From NCBI GenBank assembly GCA_036310845.1, contig JAXJRB010000084.1, forward strand, positions 1-13,429: a stretch of DNA of 13,429 nt, given 5' to 3'. Made by a program: the position numbers and the translations under genes. The notes beneath the pieces were generated by a model. That model saw only the letters and a list, made by a program, of their open reading frames with translations. It ran no database searches and was not told the origin of the DNA. This DNA is from COE1 sp036310845 (GTDB lineage Bacteria > Bacillota > Clostridia > Lachnospirales > Lachnospiraceae). Position 1 is the first letter of the stretch. Each line of letters starts with the position of its first letter. Of this stretch, positions 6,849 through 13,403 are shown piece after piece.

Positions 6849-7925
6849 ATGAGAAAAATAACAAACTATATTATTGCATTATTAGTAGTCTTGTGTATGC
6901 AAGGAATGGTGGTAAATGCAGAAGAAAGTTCTTATAGTTTTGATTATATTCGGTATGCAGAAGAGAATCAGGATTTAAAACAAGTCTATGGTTACGATAA
7001 AGATGCGTTGTATGAGCATTATATGAATGTCGGAAAAAGTGAAGGAAGAATTGCGTATTTTGAAGGCGGTGCTCGATATTTTGACTATATGGCATATTTA
7101 GATATGTATCCTGAATTGGAAGTGGTCTATGGTAATGATTACGAAGCACTTTATATTCATTACATGACAATTGGAAAAAATGAAGGAAGAACAGGTAACT
7201 TTTATCTTGTTTCTTCTGGAAGTATGTCTAATAAAAAAGTGAAAAGACAAGGTAATATCTTTTATATGGAAGGTCTGCCGGTGGTAACGACAAATGAGCC
7301 TATTGAAAGGTATCATTTCTCAAATTCATTAGGTGGTTTTCCGATGGTTGTGGAGCAGTATGATGAAGATGGCTGTTGGATTAATGTTATTTTTGAGATA
7401 AACAAGGCAGTCGGCTATGGAACATATTCTCACTATTCAGAAGAAGAGTTTATTAGTGATTGTTTCCATTTATTTACGGATGCTGAGAAAATAGCATACA
7501 TACAGTATGCACTAACAAATAATGAAACGCTATTATATCCGGCACTTGCCTGGCTAAAAAATACAAACTATTTTTCATTAGAGGAAAAGGTGCAGATAAT
7601 AGATCAGTGTGGAGTTGTCTCCTTGTCAGAATATTATAATGAATGGGTATGGGAAGTTTATGCATCGAAGCTTCCGAATGGAACAAAAGCAAGTCATGTA
7701 ATTAATAAACATTTTGAAAGTATAGGAAATAAATTGCAGTCTGTGAAAGGAAGTGATGATAAAACATATATGATTCCTAAAAAGGATATGGAAAGATATA
7801 AAACAAATGGAGCAATTAGTAAGCAGATGTATTACGTTTCCTTATTTGGTGGTGCATGGCAGGAGAGAGAATATGAGTGTATTAATCCTGCTAGAATAGA
7901 TTGTGAGAGATGGTATTTTTTATAG
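6849..7925 (+). CDS. Secreted double-module protein F (sister of H)
   Basis: An exported protein of 358 residues, function unknown. The start is placed at ATG 6849 because AGAGG lies at 6838-6842, six bases upstream, and the sister gene H begins the same way (MRKITNYII). A longer reading from 6807 would overlap gene E and bury the signal peptide. The signal peptide ends near VVNA24. Two module copies follow, residues 31-67 (FDYIRYAEENQDLKQVYGYD...HYMNVGKSEGR) and 78-114 (FDYMAYLDMYPELEVVYGND...HYMTIGKNEGR), 47 residues apart. These use 'NQDL' and 'YPEL' in place of 'NPDV'. The C-terminal domain (about 120-358) includes LFTDAEKIAYIQYAL, SKLPNGTKASHVINKHF and the end NPARIDCERWYFL. No catalytic motif is recognised. 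Confidence 0.88.
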   Translation: MRKITNYIIALLVVLCMQGMVVNAEESSYSFDYIRYAEENQDLKQVYGYDKDALYEHYMNVGKSEGRIAYFEGGARYFDYMAYLDMYPELEVVYGNDYEALYIHYMTIGKNEGRTGNFYLVSSGSMSNKKVKRQGNIFYMEGLPVVTTNEPIERYHFSNSLGGFPMVVEQYDEDGCWINVIFEINKAVGYGTYSHYSEEEFISDCFHLFTDAEKIAYIQYALTNNETLLYPALAWLKNTNYFSLEEKVQIIDQCGVVSLSEYYNEWVWEVYASKLPNGTKASHVINKHFESIGNKLQSVKGSDDKTYMIPKKDMERYKTNGAISKQMYYVSLFGGAWQEREYECINPARIDCERWYFL

Positions 7926-7944
7926 AGATTGGAGAAGAAAGAAT

Positions 7945-8796
7945 ATGAGTAAAAAACTATGTATTTCATTGGCTATATTCACCCTAATATTAGCAAGCAG
8001 TATGACTGCATTTGCAGCACCGGAGGTTATGCCGGATGGAGGCATGTTTGATGCGGAATACTATGCGCAGAATAACCCGGATGTAGTTGCAGCATTTGGA
8101 ACGGACAAGGAGTTGCTTTATAGTCATTATGTGAATAATGGAAGAGCAGAGGGAAGATTGGCTGCTGCTCCTGTGGAATTGACAAAAGTAAATCCAGTAA
8201 CTCTGACAGCTAAGAGAGAACAGTTAAGAGATGAATATTATTCTTGGCCAAAGGATGATAGAAGTATATATTATGATACTGAGTCTGTAGTAAAAGTAAA
8301 AGATAAGACAGGACGTTATTTTAACGCAAATGAAATTGACCGTTATTTTAGTGATGTGGTTATTGAGCAATTTAATAATTATGGTGAATTAGTAGCATTT
8401 GTAAAATCTGTGGATCTCTACAAATATGCAGAGGAAAATACATGGGCAAATTACTACTATTATCAAGAATTAAAAGCAATAATCACAGATGCTGCGTATG
8501 CTCATGTAAATGATGGATATTTCCAATATCATTATTGGACAAAGGAACGTGTAATGGGAAATGTAGAAGCGTGTACTTGTATGGCTAACTTAGGAATAAC
8601 TTTGGAGCCGTATTATGGTTCTGGTCTATGTTGGATGTCGGCTTCTGGAATGCATATAACAGCATATCGAGGCATTTTCGATTTTGATGCAGATGGATAT
8701 TGCGTGAGATTAGGAATGTATAAAAACACGGAATTATGTAATAAATATTTTGATAACTGGTATAGTACAGAAGCGTGCAAATCCGGATTAAAGTAG
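7945..8796 (+). CDS. Secreted NPDV-module protein G (sister of E)
   Basis: An exported protein of 283 residues, function unknown. ATG 7945 is chosen over the frame opening at 7903, because GGAG lies at 7931-7934 (10 bases upstream) and the signal peptide begins there (MSKKLCISLAIFTLILASS, cleavage near AFA24). The NPDV module is at 29-73. The C-terminal domain parallels that of E: YFSDVVIEQFNNYGELVAFV, LYKYAEENTWANYYYYQELK, LEPYYG, several cysteines (CTCMANLG, LCWMSASG, GYCVRLGMY) and YFDNWY near the end. The extra cysteines relative to E could form disulphides outside the cell. It lies 19 bases after F and starts the second copy of the duplicated cassette. Confidence 0.88.
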   Translation: MSKKLCISLAIFTLILASSMTAFAAPEVMPDGGMFDAEYYAQNNPDVVAAFGTDKELLYSHYVNNGRAEGRLAAAPVELTKVNPVTLTAKREQLRDEYYSWPKDDRSIYYDTESVVKVKDKTGRYFNANEIDRYFSDVVIEQFNNYGELVAFVKSVDLYKYAEENTWANYYYYQELKAIITDAAYAHVNDGYFQYHYWTKERVMGNVEACTCMANLGITLEPYYGSGLCWMSASGMHITAYRGIFDFDADGYCVRLGMYKNTELCNKYFDNWYSTEACKSGLK

Positions 8797-8808
8797 GAGA
8801 TTGGTCTT

Positions 8809-9909
8809 ATGAGAAAAATAACAAACTATATTATCGTATTATTAGCGGTCCTATGTATTCAAGGAATAGTAGTAAATGCAGAAGAAGAGCTTCCAAGCAG
8901 ATTTGATTATATCAGATATGCGGAAGAAAATCAGGATTTAAAACAAGTCTATGGTTACGATAAAGATGCCTTATATGAGCACTATATTAATATTGGAAAA
9001 GGTGAAGGAAGAATTGCGCATTTTGAAGGTGGAGCAGATTATTTCGATTACAGAGCATATTTAGATATGTATCCGGAGCTGGAAGCGATTTATGGTAGGG
9101 ATTATAAAGCGCTCTATATCCATTACATAACAATTGGAATGGGTGAAGGAAGAAAGGCGTATTACTATGCTAATATCATGGGCAGTAAGAAGAATAAAAC
9201 GGTAGTGCGTAATGGAAGTACGTTCACAATAGAGGGATATTCGTTTGAAACAACAAAAGAGCCTTATGAACATCCGAGCAATAAATGGAAATTTAATAAT
9301 CCGGATGGAGGTTTTCCAATAGTATATGAATACTATAAAGAGACAGAGGATGGATATTACCGTTTAACTGAAATTATACATGAGCTTAATCGAGTATCGG
9401 GATATGATGACTCCTTTTATAGTTTTGAAGAATTCATACACGATGGTTTCGATTTATTCACAGATGAAGAAAAGTTAGCATATATATCATATGTCATGAA
9501 GAATAATAAGGATATGGTTTTTGCAGCTTTTACATGGCTTGTTTCGACAGATTATTTCACACTAGAGGAAAAGATAAATATTATTAAAGACCATGGCATG
9601 TGTACAGTATCAGATTACTATGTAAATTGGATTTGGGATGTTTATTCCTCAAAGCTTCCTAATGGTTCAAAGGTAGATAGTGTAATAACTAAATATTTTA
9701 GGAGTGTTGGAAATCCATTACATAGTATTAAGGGAACAGATGGTAATACTTATGCAATTCCTGAAAAAGATGTGGAAAGATATCGTAGTAATGGAGCTAT
9801 TAAAAAAATAAATCGAACAGTTAACTTTATGGGAGCATATACACAAGAAATGGAATTTGAATATGTTAATCCGGCAAAGATAGATTGTGAGAGATGGTAT
9901 AGAGGATAA
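8809..9909 (+). CDS. Secreted double-module protein H (sister of F)
   Basis: An exported protein of 366 residues, function unknown. The signal peptide ends near VVNA24. Module copies are at 32-68 (FDYIRYAEENQDLKQVYGYD...HYINIGKGEGR) and 79-115 (FDYRAYLDMYPELEAIYGRD...HYITIGMGEGR). The C-terminal part follows F closely: GGFPIVYEYY, LFTDEEKLAYISYVM, LEEKINIIKDHG, SKLPNGSKVDSVITKYF, YAIPEKDVERYRSNGAI and the end NPAKIDCERWYRG. The AGGAG ribosome site (8795-8799) overlaps the TAG stop codon of G, so the two are likely translationally linked. It is the second gene of the second cassette copy. Confidence 0.88.
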   Translation: MRKITNYIIVLLAVLCIQGIVVNAEEELPSRFDYIRYAEENQDLKQVYGYDKDALYEHYINIGKGEGRIAHFEGGADYFDYRAYLDMYPELEAIYGRDYKALYIHYITIGMGEGRKAYYYANIMGSKKNKTVVRNGSTFTIEGYSFETTKEPYEHPSNKWKFNNPDGGFPIVYEYYKETEDGYYRLTEIIHELNRVSGYDDSFYSFEEFIHDGFDLFTDEEKLAYISYVMKNNKDMVFAAFTWLVSTDYFTLEEKINIIKDHGMCTVSDYYVNWIWDVYSSKLPNGSKVDSVITKYFRSVGNPLHSIKGTDGNTYAIPEKDVERYRSNGAIKKINRTVNFMGAYTQEMEFEYVNPAKIDCERWYRG

Positions 9910-9940
9910 GGATATAGATTCTATAGGAGATGGTTTACTT

Positions 9941-10690
9941 ATGAAAGCAATCAAAAAATATTTTATAATGTTTACGTTTGGATTGTTTATCATGCTCTGC
10001 AAAGAGAATGTATTAGCAACAGAGGCAGATGGAATCACATGGATTACAGAACAGGTTTATACCACACCGGTAAATGCACAACCCATGCCGGACGGAAACT
10101 GGTTTGACCCTGTATATTATAGCATTGCGAATCCGGATGTAGTAGCAGTGCTGGGAACAGACACGGCTACTTTATACTCTCATTATGTGAATCATGGAGA
10201 AGCAGAGGGGCGTTTGGCTTTAGACCCTGCCGGCTATGATTATGTTCATATTATTTGTGATGGAATTGCTCCGAACGAGCTCAATACATTCAATAGAACC
10301 ATAAGTGAATTTATTATGCGTCCGCATGCATATTGGATTCCTTTTGCGGCTTGGGATGATCCCTGGCATATAACGCCGGCAAAGGCAAGAAAATCAATTA
10401 CCATGAAAATCACATTAAGCCATACAGAAAAGGAAAAAATTAAAGAATTGTGTGATTTGGGAGGAATTGCGATTAGCTCATGTCTTACAGAAGCCGGAAC
10501 TACCGAATATAAATATAAGGCGGCAGAAAATTTTGAAATCACTAATTTTGTAACGTTTGAGATGACCGGAGGGTATCTGGGATATTGGATTGTCACATAT
10601 AGCTTTTCTCCGGAGTTTATCAAAGGACAATCAAAATTGCTAAAATTAAGTGAGGAAGAATGGAATTATTGGGACTCCAATTATATGTAA
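9941..10690 (+). CDS. Secreted NPDV-module protein I, divergent member
   Basis: An exported protein of 249 residues from ATG 9941, function unknown. AGGAG lies at 9925-9929, 11 bases upstream, and the signal peptide starts at this Met (MKAIKKYFIMFTFGLFIML, cleavage near VLA26). An earlier in-frame ATG at 9887 would overlap gene H and hide the signal. One module is at 49-91 (MPDGNWFDPVYYSIANPDVVAVLGTD...SHYVNHGEAEGR). Unlike A, D, E and G it sits behind about 20 extra residues and has its own signal sequence type. The C-terminal domain (about 95-249) matches no other protein here: it has a Trp-rich stretch (YWIPFAAWDDPWH), KITLSHTEKEKIKELCDLGG, and FEMTGGYLGYWIVTYSF. It is the last gene of the operon, directly before the terminator. 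Confidence 0.85.
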   Translation: MKAIKKYFIMFTFGLFIMLCKENVLATEADGITWITEQVYTTPVNAQPMPDGNWFDPVYYSIANPDVVAVLGTDTATLYSHYVNHGEAEGRLALDPAGYDYVHIICDGIAPNELNTFNRTISEFIMRPHAYWIPFAAWDDPWHITPAKARKSITMKITLSHTEKEKIKELCDLGGIAISSCLTEAGTTEYKYKAAENFEITNFVTFEMTGGYLGYWIVTYSFSPEFIKGQSKLLKLSEEEWNYWDSNYM

Positions 10691-10696
10691 ATGTGC

Positions 10697-10724
10697 AAAA
10701 AGCAACCAAATGCGGTTGCTTTTT
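10697..10724 (+). terminator. Terminator of the secreted-protein operon
   Basis: AAAAAGCAACC (10697-10707) pairs perfectly over 11 bp with GGTTGCTTTTT (10714-10724), with a 6-base loop, directly after the stop codon of gene I. The A-rich left arm means it could work in both directions. Confidence 0.92.
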
Positions 10725-10738
10725 CATGTGATAGGAAA

Positions 10739-10765
10739 TTGCTGTTATGTAGTGGTAGTTATACA
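10739..10765 (+). promoter_or_regulatory. Weak candidate promoter for the YD-repeat gene
   Basis: TTGCTG (10739-10744) and TATACA (10760-10765) are separated by 15 bases, which is short. It is the best pair I see between the operon terminator and the next gene. Confidence 0.3.
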
Positions 10766-10813
10766 AGAATTTTGTAAGAAATTCTTGCCAAAGTGCGTAC
10801 GCTGGCACGCACT
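10764..10813 (+). promoter_or_regulatory. Two consecutive perfect hairpins in the leader of the YD-repeat gene
   Basis: CAAGAATTT (10764-10772) pairs with AAATTCTTG (10779-10787), 9 bp with a 6-base loop. Five bases later AGTGCGT (10792-10798) pairs with ACGCACT (10807-10813), 7 bp with an 8-base loop. The second is followed by ATTTTC, which is only a weak T-tract. They could be protein-binding sites or a structured leader. Confidence 0.55.
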
Positions 10814-10845
10814 ATTTTCAATAAGTAGAGAAGGGAGATTTTGTG

Positions 10846-11604
10846 ATGAAAAAGGTTGTACAGATATTCATAGTAATAGAACTGGTATGTCTTTTGGGAC
10901 TATTTGCATATACACAGAAAGAAGAAAAAACAGAGGTTGCCATTTCGGAAGAAGCACAAATAGAAGAACAGCTCCTTGTTGCAAATGAGGATACAGAACA
11001 GGAAGTGCAAACGGAAGAACCAACCACTGTTGCTACCGAAGAATCTGAATTGGAAATAGATGTGGAAGCGGAGAATTGTTATGCCGGAGTAACGCAAAAG
11101 TCTCAAGAAGAGGTAGAAGAATATGCCAGACAAGTAAAAGAGCTTTTTCTAAATCATAAGTGGGATAAGATAGCAGAGATGATCTCTTATCCAATAGAGA
11201 TAAATGGTATCGTGTATAGAACTCCTTCCGAGATAGAACATATACAGTTAGAGCAGAATTATAGTGAAATGTTTATGAGTGCTTTAGGACAGGAAAGCTG
11301 CCAGGCGATGTATTGTGATAGTGATGGTATTTGTCTGGGAAGTGGGGAAGTCTGGATAGCAGAAGTGGAACAGAATGGAAGTAAAGAATTAAAAATTGTG
11401 TCAATTAATAGATTGATGAAAAGAGAAAAGGAAACGAATCTGCTTGTGAGGGAGAAGTATCAGAAAACAGAATGGACTGCGGCTCGAGAGACGAAGTATA
11501 TATATGACAATCAAGAGCAATTATGGAAAACGGTACGATATGATGGTGAAGGAAAAGTGACATCCATATATGAAAGTAATTACGATGAGGCTGGAAACTT
11601 GTAA
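10846..11604 (+). CDS. Membrane-anchored protein with acidic linker and YD repeats, 5' part of a broken gene
   Basis: The 252 residues before an in-frame TAA. A hydrophobic N-terminal segment (about residues 4-22, VVQIFIVIELVCLLGLFAY) should anchor it in the membrane. A Glu-rich linker follows (about 24-75), then a domain (about 85-190) with VKELFLNHKWDKIAEMISYPIEING and GEVWIAEVEQ, which recalls NTF2-like folds in clostridial exported proteins (tentative). From about residue 210 YD-type repeats begin (YIYDNQEQLWKTVRYD, NYDEAGNL). ATG 10846 is used because AAGGGAG lies at 10831-10837, 8 bases upstream. The reading frame continues open past the TAA with more YD repeats, so this is probably the stub of a 399-residue protein. 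It could still give a truncated product. Confidence 0.7.
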   Translation: MKKVVQIFIVIELVCLLGLFAYTQKEEKTEVAISEEAQIEEQLLVANEDTEQEVQTEEPTTVATEESELEIDVEAENCYAGVTQKSQEEVEEYARQVKELFLNHKWDKIAEMISYPIEINGIVYRTPSEIEHIQLEQNYSEMFMSALGQESCQAMYCDSDGICLGSGEVWIAEVEQNGSKELKIVSINRLMKREKETNLLVREKYQKTEWTAARETKYIYDNQEQLWKTVRYDGEGKVTSIYESNYDEAGNL

Positions 11605-12045
11605 AAAAAAGCTACTTATGATAGCGGAGGAAAGATTACACAGTCGCATGAGTGTAATTATGATAAAAAAAGAAATATGATAGAAGAAATTTCCTATAAT
11701 AGTGAAGGTACAGTAACGAAGACTTATGATAACAAAGGAAGATTGCTGAAAACAGTAACACTTGATTCCGAAGGAAATAGTGTAAATATGGAAGAGAATA
11801 GCTACGATAAGGCAGGGAATTTGATAAAAAAGTATTATGAAAGTAAGACGACTAAAAAGACTTTGGAATACAGTTATGATGAAGCAGGAAGGATAATAAA
11901 AAGTGGTACTTTCTACAATCCTGCATTTGGATCAGGAGACAATAGGACAGAGTACAAATATAATAAAGCAGGAAATTTGGTGGAAGAGATTAGTACAATC
12001 CGCGGTATGAAAGGAAAAATTGAATATTTCTATATGAAAGATTAA
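11605..12045 (+). pseudogene. YD-repeat 3' part, cut off by an in-frame TAA at 11602
   Basis: The same frame as the preceding gene continues for 146 codons after the TAA at 11602-11604. It encodes further RHS/YD-type repeats: CNYDKKRNMIEE, TYDNKGRLLKTV, SYDKAGNLIKKY, SYDEAGRIIKSG, KYNKAGNLVEEI. The repeat series is uninterrupted across the stop, and the first codons after it (AAA AAA GCT ACT TAT GAT) keep the repeat style. The break is therefore a single base substitution such as AAA, CAA or GAA to TAA, not a frameshift. The first ATG, at 11677, has no ribosome site (only an A-rich stretch), so independent translation is unlikely. The natural end is followed by a terminator at 12053-12089. 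A sequencing error or stop readthrough remains possible. Confidence 0.7.
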
Positions 12046-12052
12046 GAAAGAG

Positions 12053-12089
12053 AAAACAGTTACTGGGGAAATGAACGGTAGCTGTTTTT
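12053..12089 (+). terminator. Terminator of the YD-repeat gene
   Basis: AAAACAGTTACTG (12053-12065) pairs with CGGTAGCTGTTTT (12076-12088) over 13 bp with two G-T wobbles and a 10-base loop, ending in five T. It starts 7 bases after the stop codon at 12045. Confidence 0.85.
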
Positions 12090-12170
12090 ATTATGTTATG
12101 TTTGATTGAAAAAGATGAAGTTGAGTGATATGATTATTTTGTAGAAAAAAGTATATTTTCTTTTAATGGT

Positions 12171-12199
12171 TTGTTATTAAGAGATTTTTAATATATTAT
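12171..12199 (+). promoter_or_regulatory. Candidate promoter of the AbiF-like gene
   Basis: TTGTTA (12171-12176), 17 bases, TATTAT (12194-12199). Transcription would begin near 12206, right at the GAGGTG ribosome site, giving a very short leader. The region is A/T-rich, so chance matches are easy. Confidence 0.45.
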
Positions 12200-12217
12200 T
12201 GTAATCGAGGTGAAATA

Positions 12218-13183
12218 ATGCCGTCCACTAAAGATTTTAAAACAATAGAAGAGCAAATCAATATTTTGGATTCTCGAGGATTAAAGTTTAAAAATAGAAA
12301 AAAAGCAGCTAAGTTACTTAGCCGGTATAACTATTTTGACCTTGTTAACGGTTTTGAATCTATGCTTTTAAAAAAGAATGTACCTAATAAGGAATATGAG
12401 GATGTTTATTTTGAGGATTTTAGAGATTTATATTTTTTTGATATGAAATTGAAAAAATATACATTGGCAAAAATATTTGATATAGAGTCTAGATTAAGAA
12501 CGTCAATAGCATATAATTTTGCAGAAACATATTGCCAAAAACCGGAGGATACATTAAATTATTTGAATCCGGCATATTACCAAGCACCACCAGTCTCAGA
12601 TACAAACTTAACCAATAGATTCAATAAATTTGATTTGTTTAGAACAACTCAGTATTGGCCGAATGGAAATGTGAAAACACGTTCATTTCTTGATGATATG
12701 AAACGCGAGAAAGAATATATAAGTGAGTATACAGAACCACCATTTTGGGTAACAATAAAGGCTTTGCCTCTAGGAAGTTTATACTACACTTTTGTTTTTT
12801 TGGATGACATTGTGAAGGAAAAGGTGCTTAAAGATTTTGGATTGGAGTTAGGAGATGCGGCGGCTTTTGAACAGGCGTTATTTGTAATAAAAGAAATGAG
12901 AAATCAATGTGCACATCTTGAACTGATTACTCGATTTAAACTAAGAGGAAAGCACAGTTTAAATAATTTTAATGATATTAGAACAATGGTAGGGTTGGCA
13001 AAGGGAAATTTGTTTTATATAGATGTTTTGAAAATATTTAAGATTTTTGGAAAAATATCCGATATAAAAAGAGAGATAGTGTTGTTTTATTTCCAGCTAT
13101 TTGCAAAAGGACGTAAGAAAATTGCTGTCAAGGCGATATCTAAAATGGGGCGTAAAAAACTGTCTATATGGGTGAAGTTATAA
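12218..13183 (+). CDS. Abi_2 / AbiF-family HEPN protein, probable RNA-regulated abortive-infection toxin
   Basis: A 321-residue cytosolic protein of the Abi_2 family (AbiD/AbiF). The N-terminus has the family signature: TIEEQINILDSRGLKF, then AAKLLSRYNYFDLVNGF, then FFDMKLKKYTLAKIFDIESRLRTSIAY. PPFWVTIKALPLGSLYYTF sits in the middle. EMRNQCAHLELITRF at about residue 226 carries the RNxxxH motif (R228, N229, H233) typical of HEPN ribonucleases. Members are linked to phage exclusion by abortive infection, and AbiF proteins are known to be paired with a structured small RNA. Here such an RNA candidate follows 51 bases downstream. Ribosome site GAGGTG is at 12207-12212. The toxin role and RNA partner are inferred from family knowledge; the domain call rests on motifs read by eye. 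Confidence 0.88.
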   Translation: MPSTKDFKTIEEQINILDSRGLKFKNRKKAAKLLSRYNYFDLVNGFESMLLKKNVPNKEYEDVYFEDFRDLYFFDMKLKKYTLAKIFDIESRLRTSIAYNFAETYCQKPEDTLNYLNPAYYQAPPVSDTNLTNRFNKFDLFRTTQYWPNGNVKTRSFLDDMKREKEYISEYTEPPFWVTIKALPLGSLYYTFVFLDDIVKEKVLKDFGLELGDAAAFEQALFVIKEMRNQCAHLELITRFKLRGKHSLNNFNDIRTMVGLAKGNLFYIDVLKIFKIFGKISDIKREIVLFYFQLFAKGRKKIAVKAISKMGRKKLSIWVKL

Positions 13184-13200
13184 AAAATTTGTTGGACATA

Positions 13201-13228
13201 TTGCATTTTTTTTTCTATTGTGTATAAT
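13201..13228 (+). promoter_or_regulatory. Promoter of the small RNA after the AbiF-like gene
   Basis: TTGCAT (13201-13206), a 16-base T-rich spacer, and a perfect TATAAT (13223-13228). The predicted start is near 13235. This gives the small RNA a promoter of its own, separate from the gene upstream. Confidence 0.7.
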
Positions 13229-13234
13229 AATAGT

Positions 13235-13308
13235 ACGGTAAAGCTAGCGATTAGAGCTAGTAGCCATGCATTTGGCGTGAGAGCATCCACAGAAATGTGG
13301 GTGCTTTT
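13235..13308 (+). ncRNA. Small structured RNA, candidate AbiF partner (abiF-type) RNA
   Basis: About 74 bases between a TATAAT promoter and an intrinsic terminator, with no coding capacity or ribosome site. Three hairpins are stacked closely. GCTAGC (13243-13248) pairs with GCTAGT (13256-13261), a 7-base loop. GCCA (13263-13266) pairs with TGGC (13273-13276), a 6-base loop. AGCATCCACA (13282-13291) pairs with TGTGGGTGCT (13296-13305) around a GAAA tetraloop, running into TTTT. AAAGC at 13240-13244 could instead pair with GCTTT at 13303-13307. Position right behind an Abi_2/AbiF gene is what is known for the abiF RNA motif; I have not matched the published consensus. It probably acts in trans as the RNA partner or antitoxin of the HEPN protein. 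Confidence 0.7.
13282..13308 (+). terminator. Terminator hairpin of the small RNA
   Basis: A ten-base-pair stem with one G-T wobble, GAAA tetraloop and four T at the end (13305-13308). It forms the third hairpin of the RNA and may be part of its functional fold as well as its terminator. Confidence 0.85.
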
Positions 13309-13314
13309 ATTGTT

Positions 13315-13403
13315 AGGGCAAGGCCCTGTTCTACATTGTGTAGTTTCTCAACAGAGAAACGGAACTTTGGAGAACAATAAAACCACTTGCTATGCGAGTG
13401 GTT
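13315..13403. repeat. Cluster of inverted repeats at the right edge
   Basis: Four short perfect or near-perfect hairpins follow each other: AGGGC/GCCCT (13315-13327), CTACA/TGTAG (13331-13343), GTTTCTC/GAGAAAC (13343-13360) and AACCACTTGC/GCGAGTGGTT (13381-13403, one wobble). TGTTCT (13327-13332) can also pair with AGAACA (13371-13376) to enclose the middle two. Read on the minus strand, the last hairpin is followed by TTTTATTG and could terminate a gene entering from the right. The cluster might instead be the structured end of an IS200/IS605-type element; no transposase is visible. Positions 13404-13429 show nothing recognisable. Confidence 0.55.

Larger units (their letters stand above)
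6010..9909 (+). repeat. Tandem duplication of a two-gene cassette (E-F and G-H)
   Basis: 6010-7925 (E then F) and 7945-9909 (G then H) are two copies of a cassette of about 1.9 kb in direct order. E matches G and F matches H along their whole lengths. Identity is highest in the signal peptide and module parts and lower towards the 3' ends. Both F and H end in an IDCERWY motif. Confidence 0.85.

Noticed and set aside
1407..9153. CRISPR-like array suggested by regularly recurring sequence
   Set aside because: The repeats are coding modules of about 110-220 bases at gene starts, far apart and in frame, not short direct repeats with spacers.
10246..10623. 125-codon minus-strand reading frame inside gene I
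   Set aside because: It is fully contained in gene I on the opposite strand, with no ribosome site seen and no recognisable domain. It is treated as a shadow, like the other minus-strand frames inside the operon.
10650..10988. 112-codon plus-strand reading frame between genes I and the YD-repeat gene
   Set aside because: It starts inside gene I, crosses the strong terminator at 10697-10724, and overlaps the start of the YD-repeat gene in another frame.
11677..12045. Independent 122-residue gene starting at ATG 11677
   Set aside because: No ribosome site, and it is in the same frame as the upstream gene with the YD-repeat series continuing through. It is better read as the 3' part of one broken gene.
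13182..13214. A-run and nine-T run after the AbiF-like gene as a terminator
   Set aside because: The only possible stem is A/T-only and weak, and the T-run forms the spacer of the small RNA promoter.
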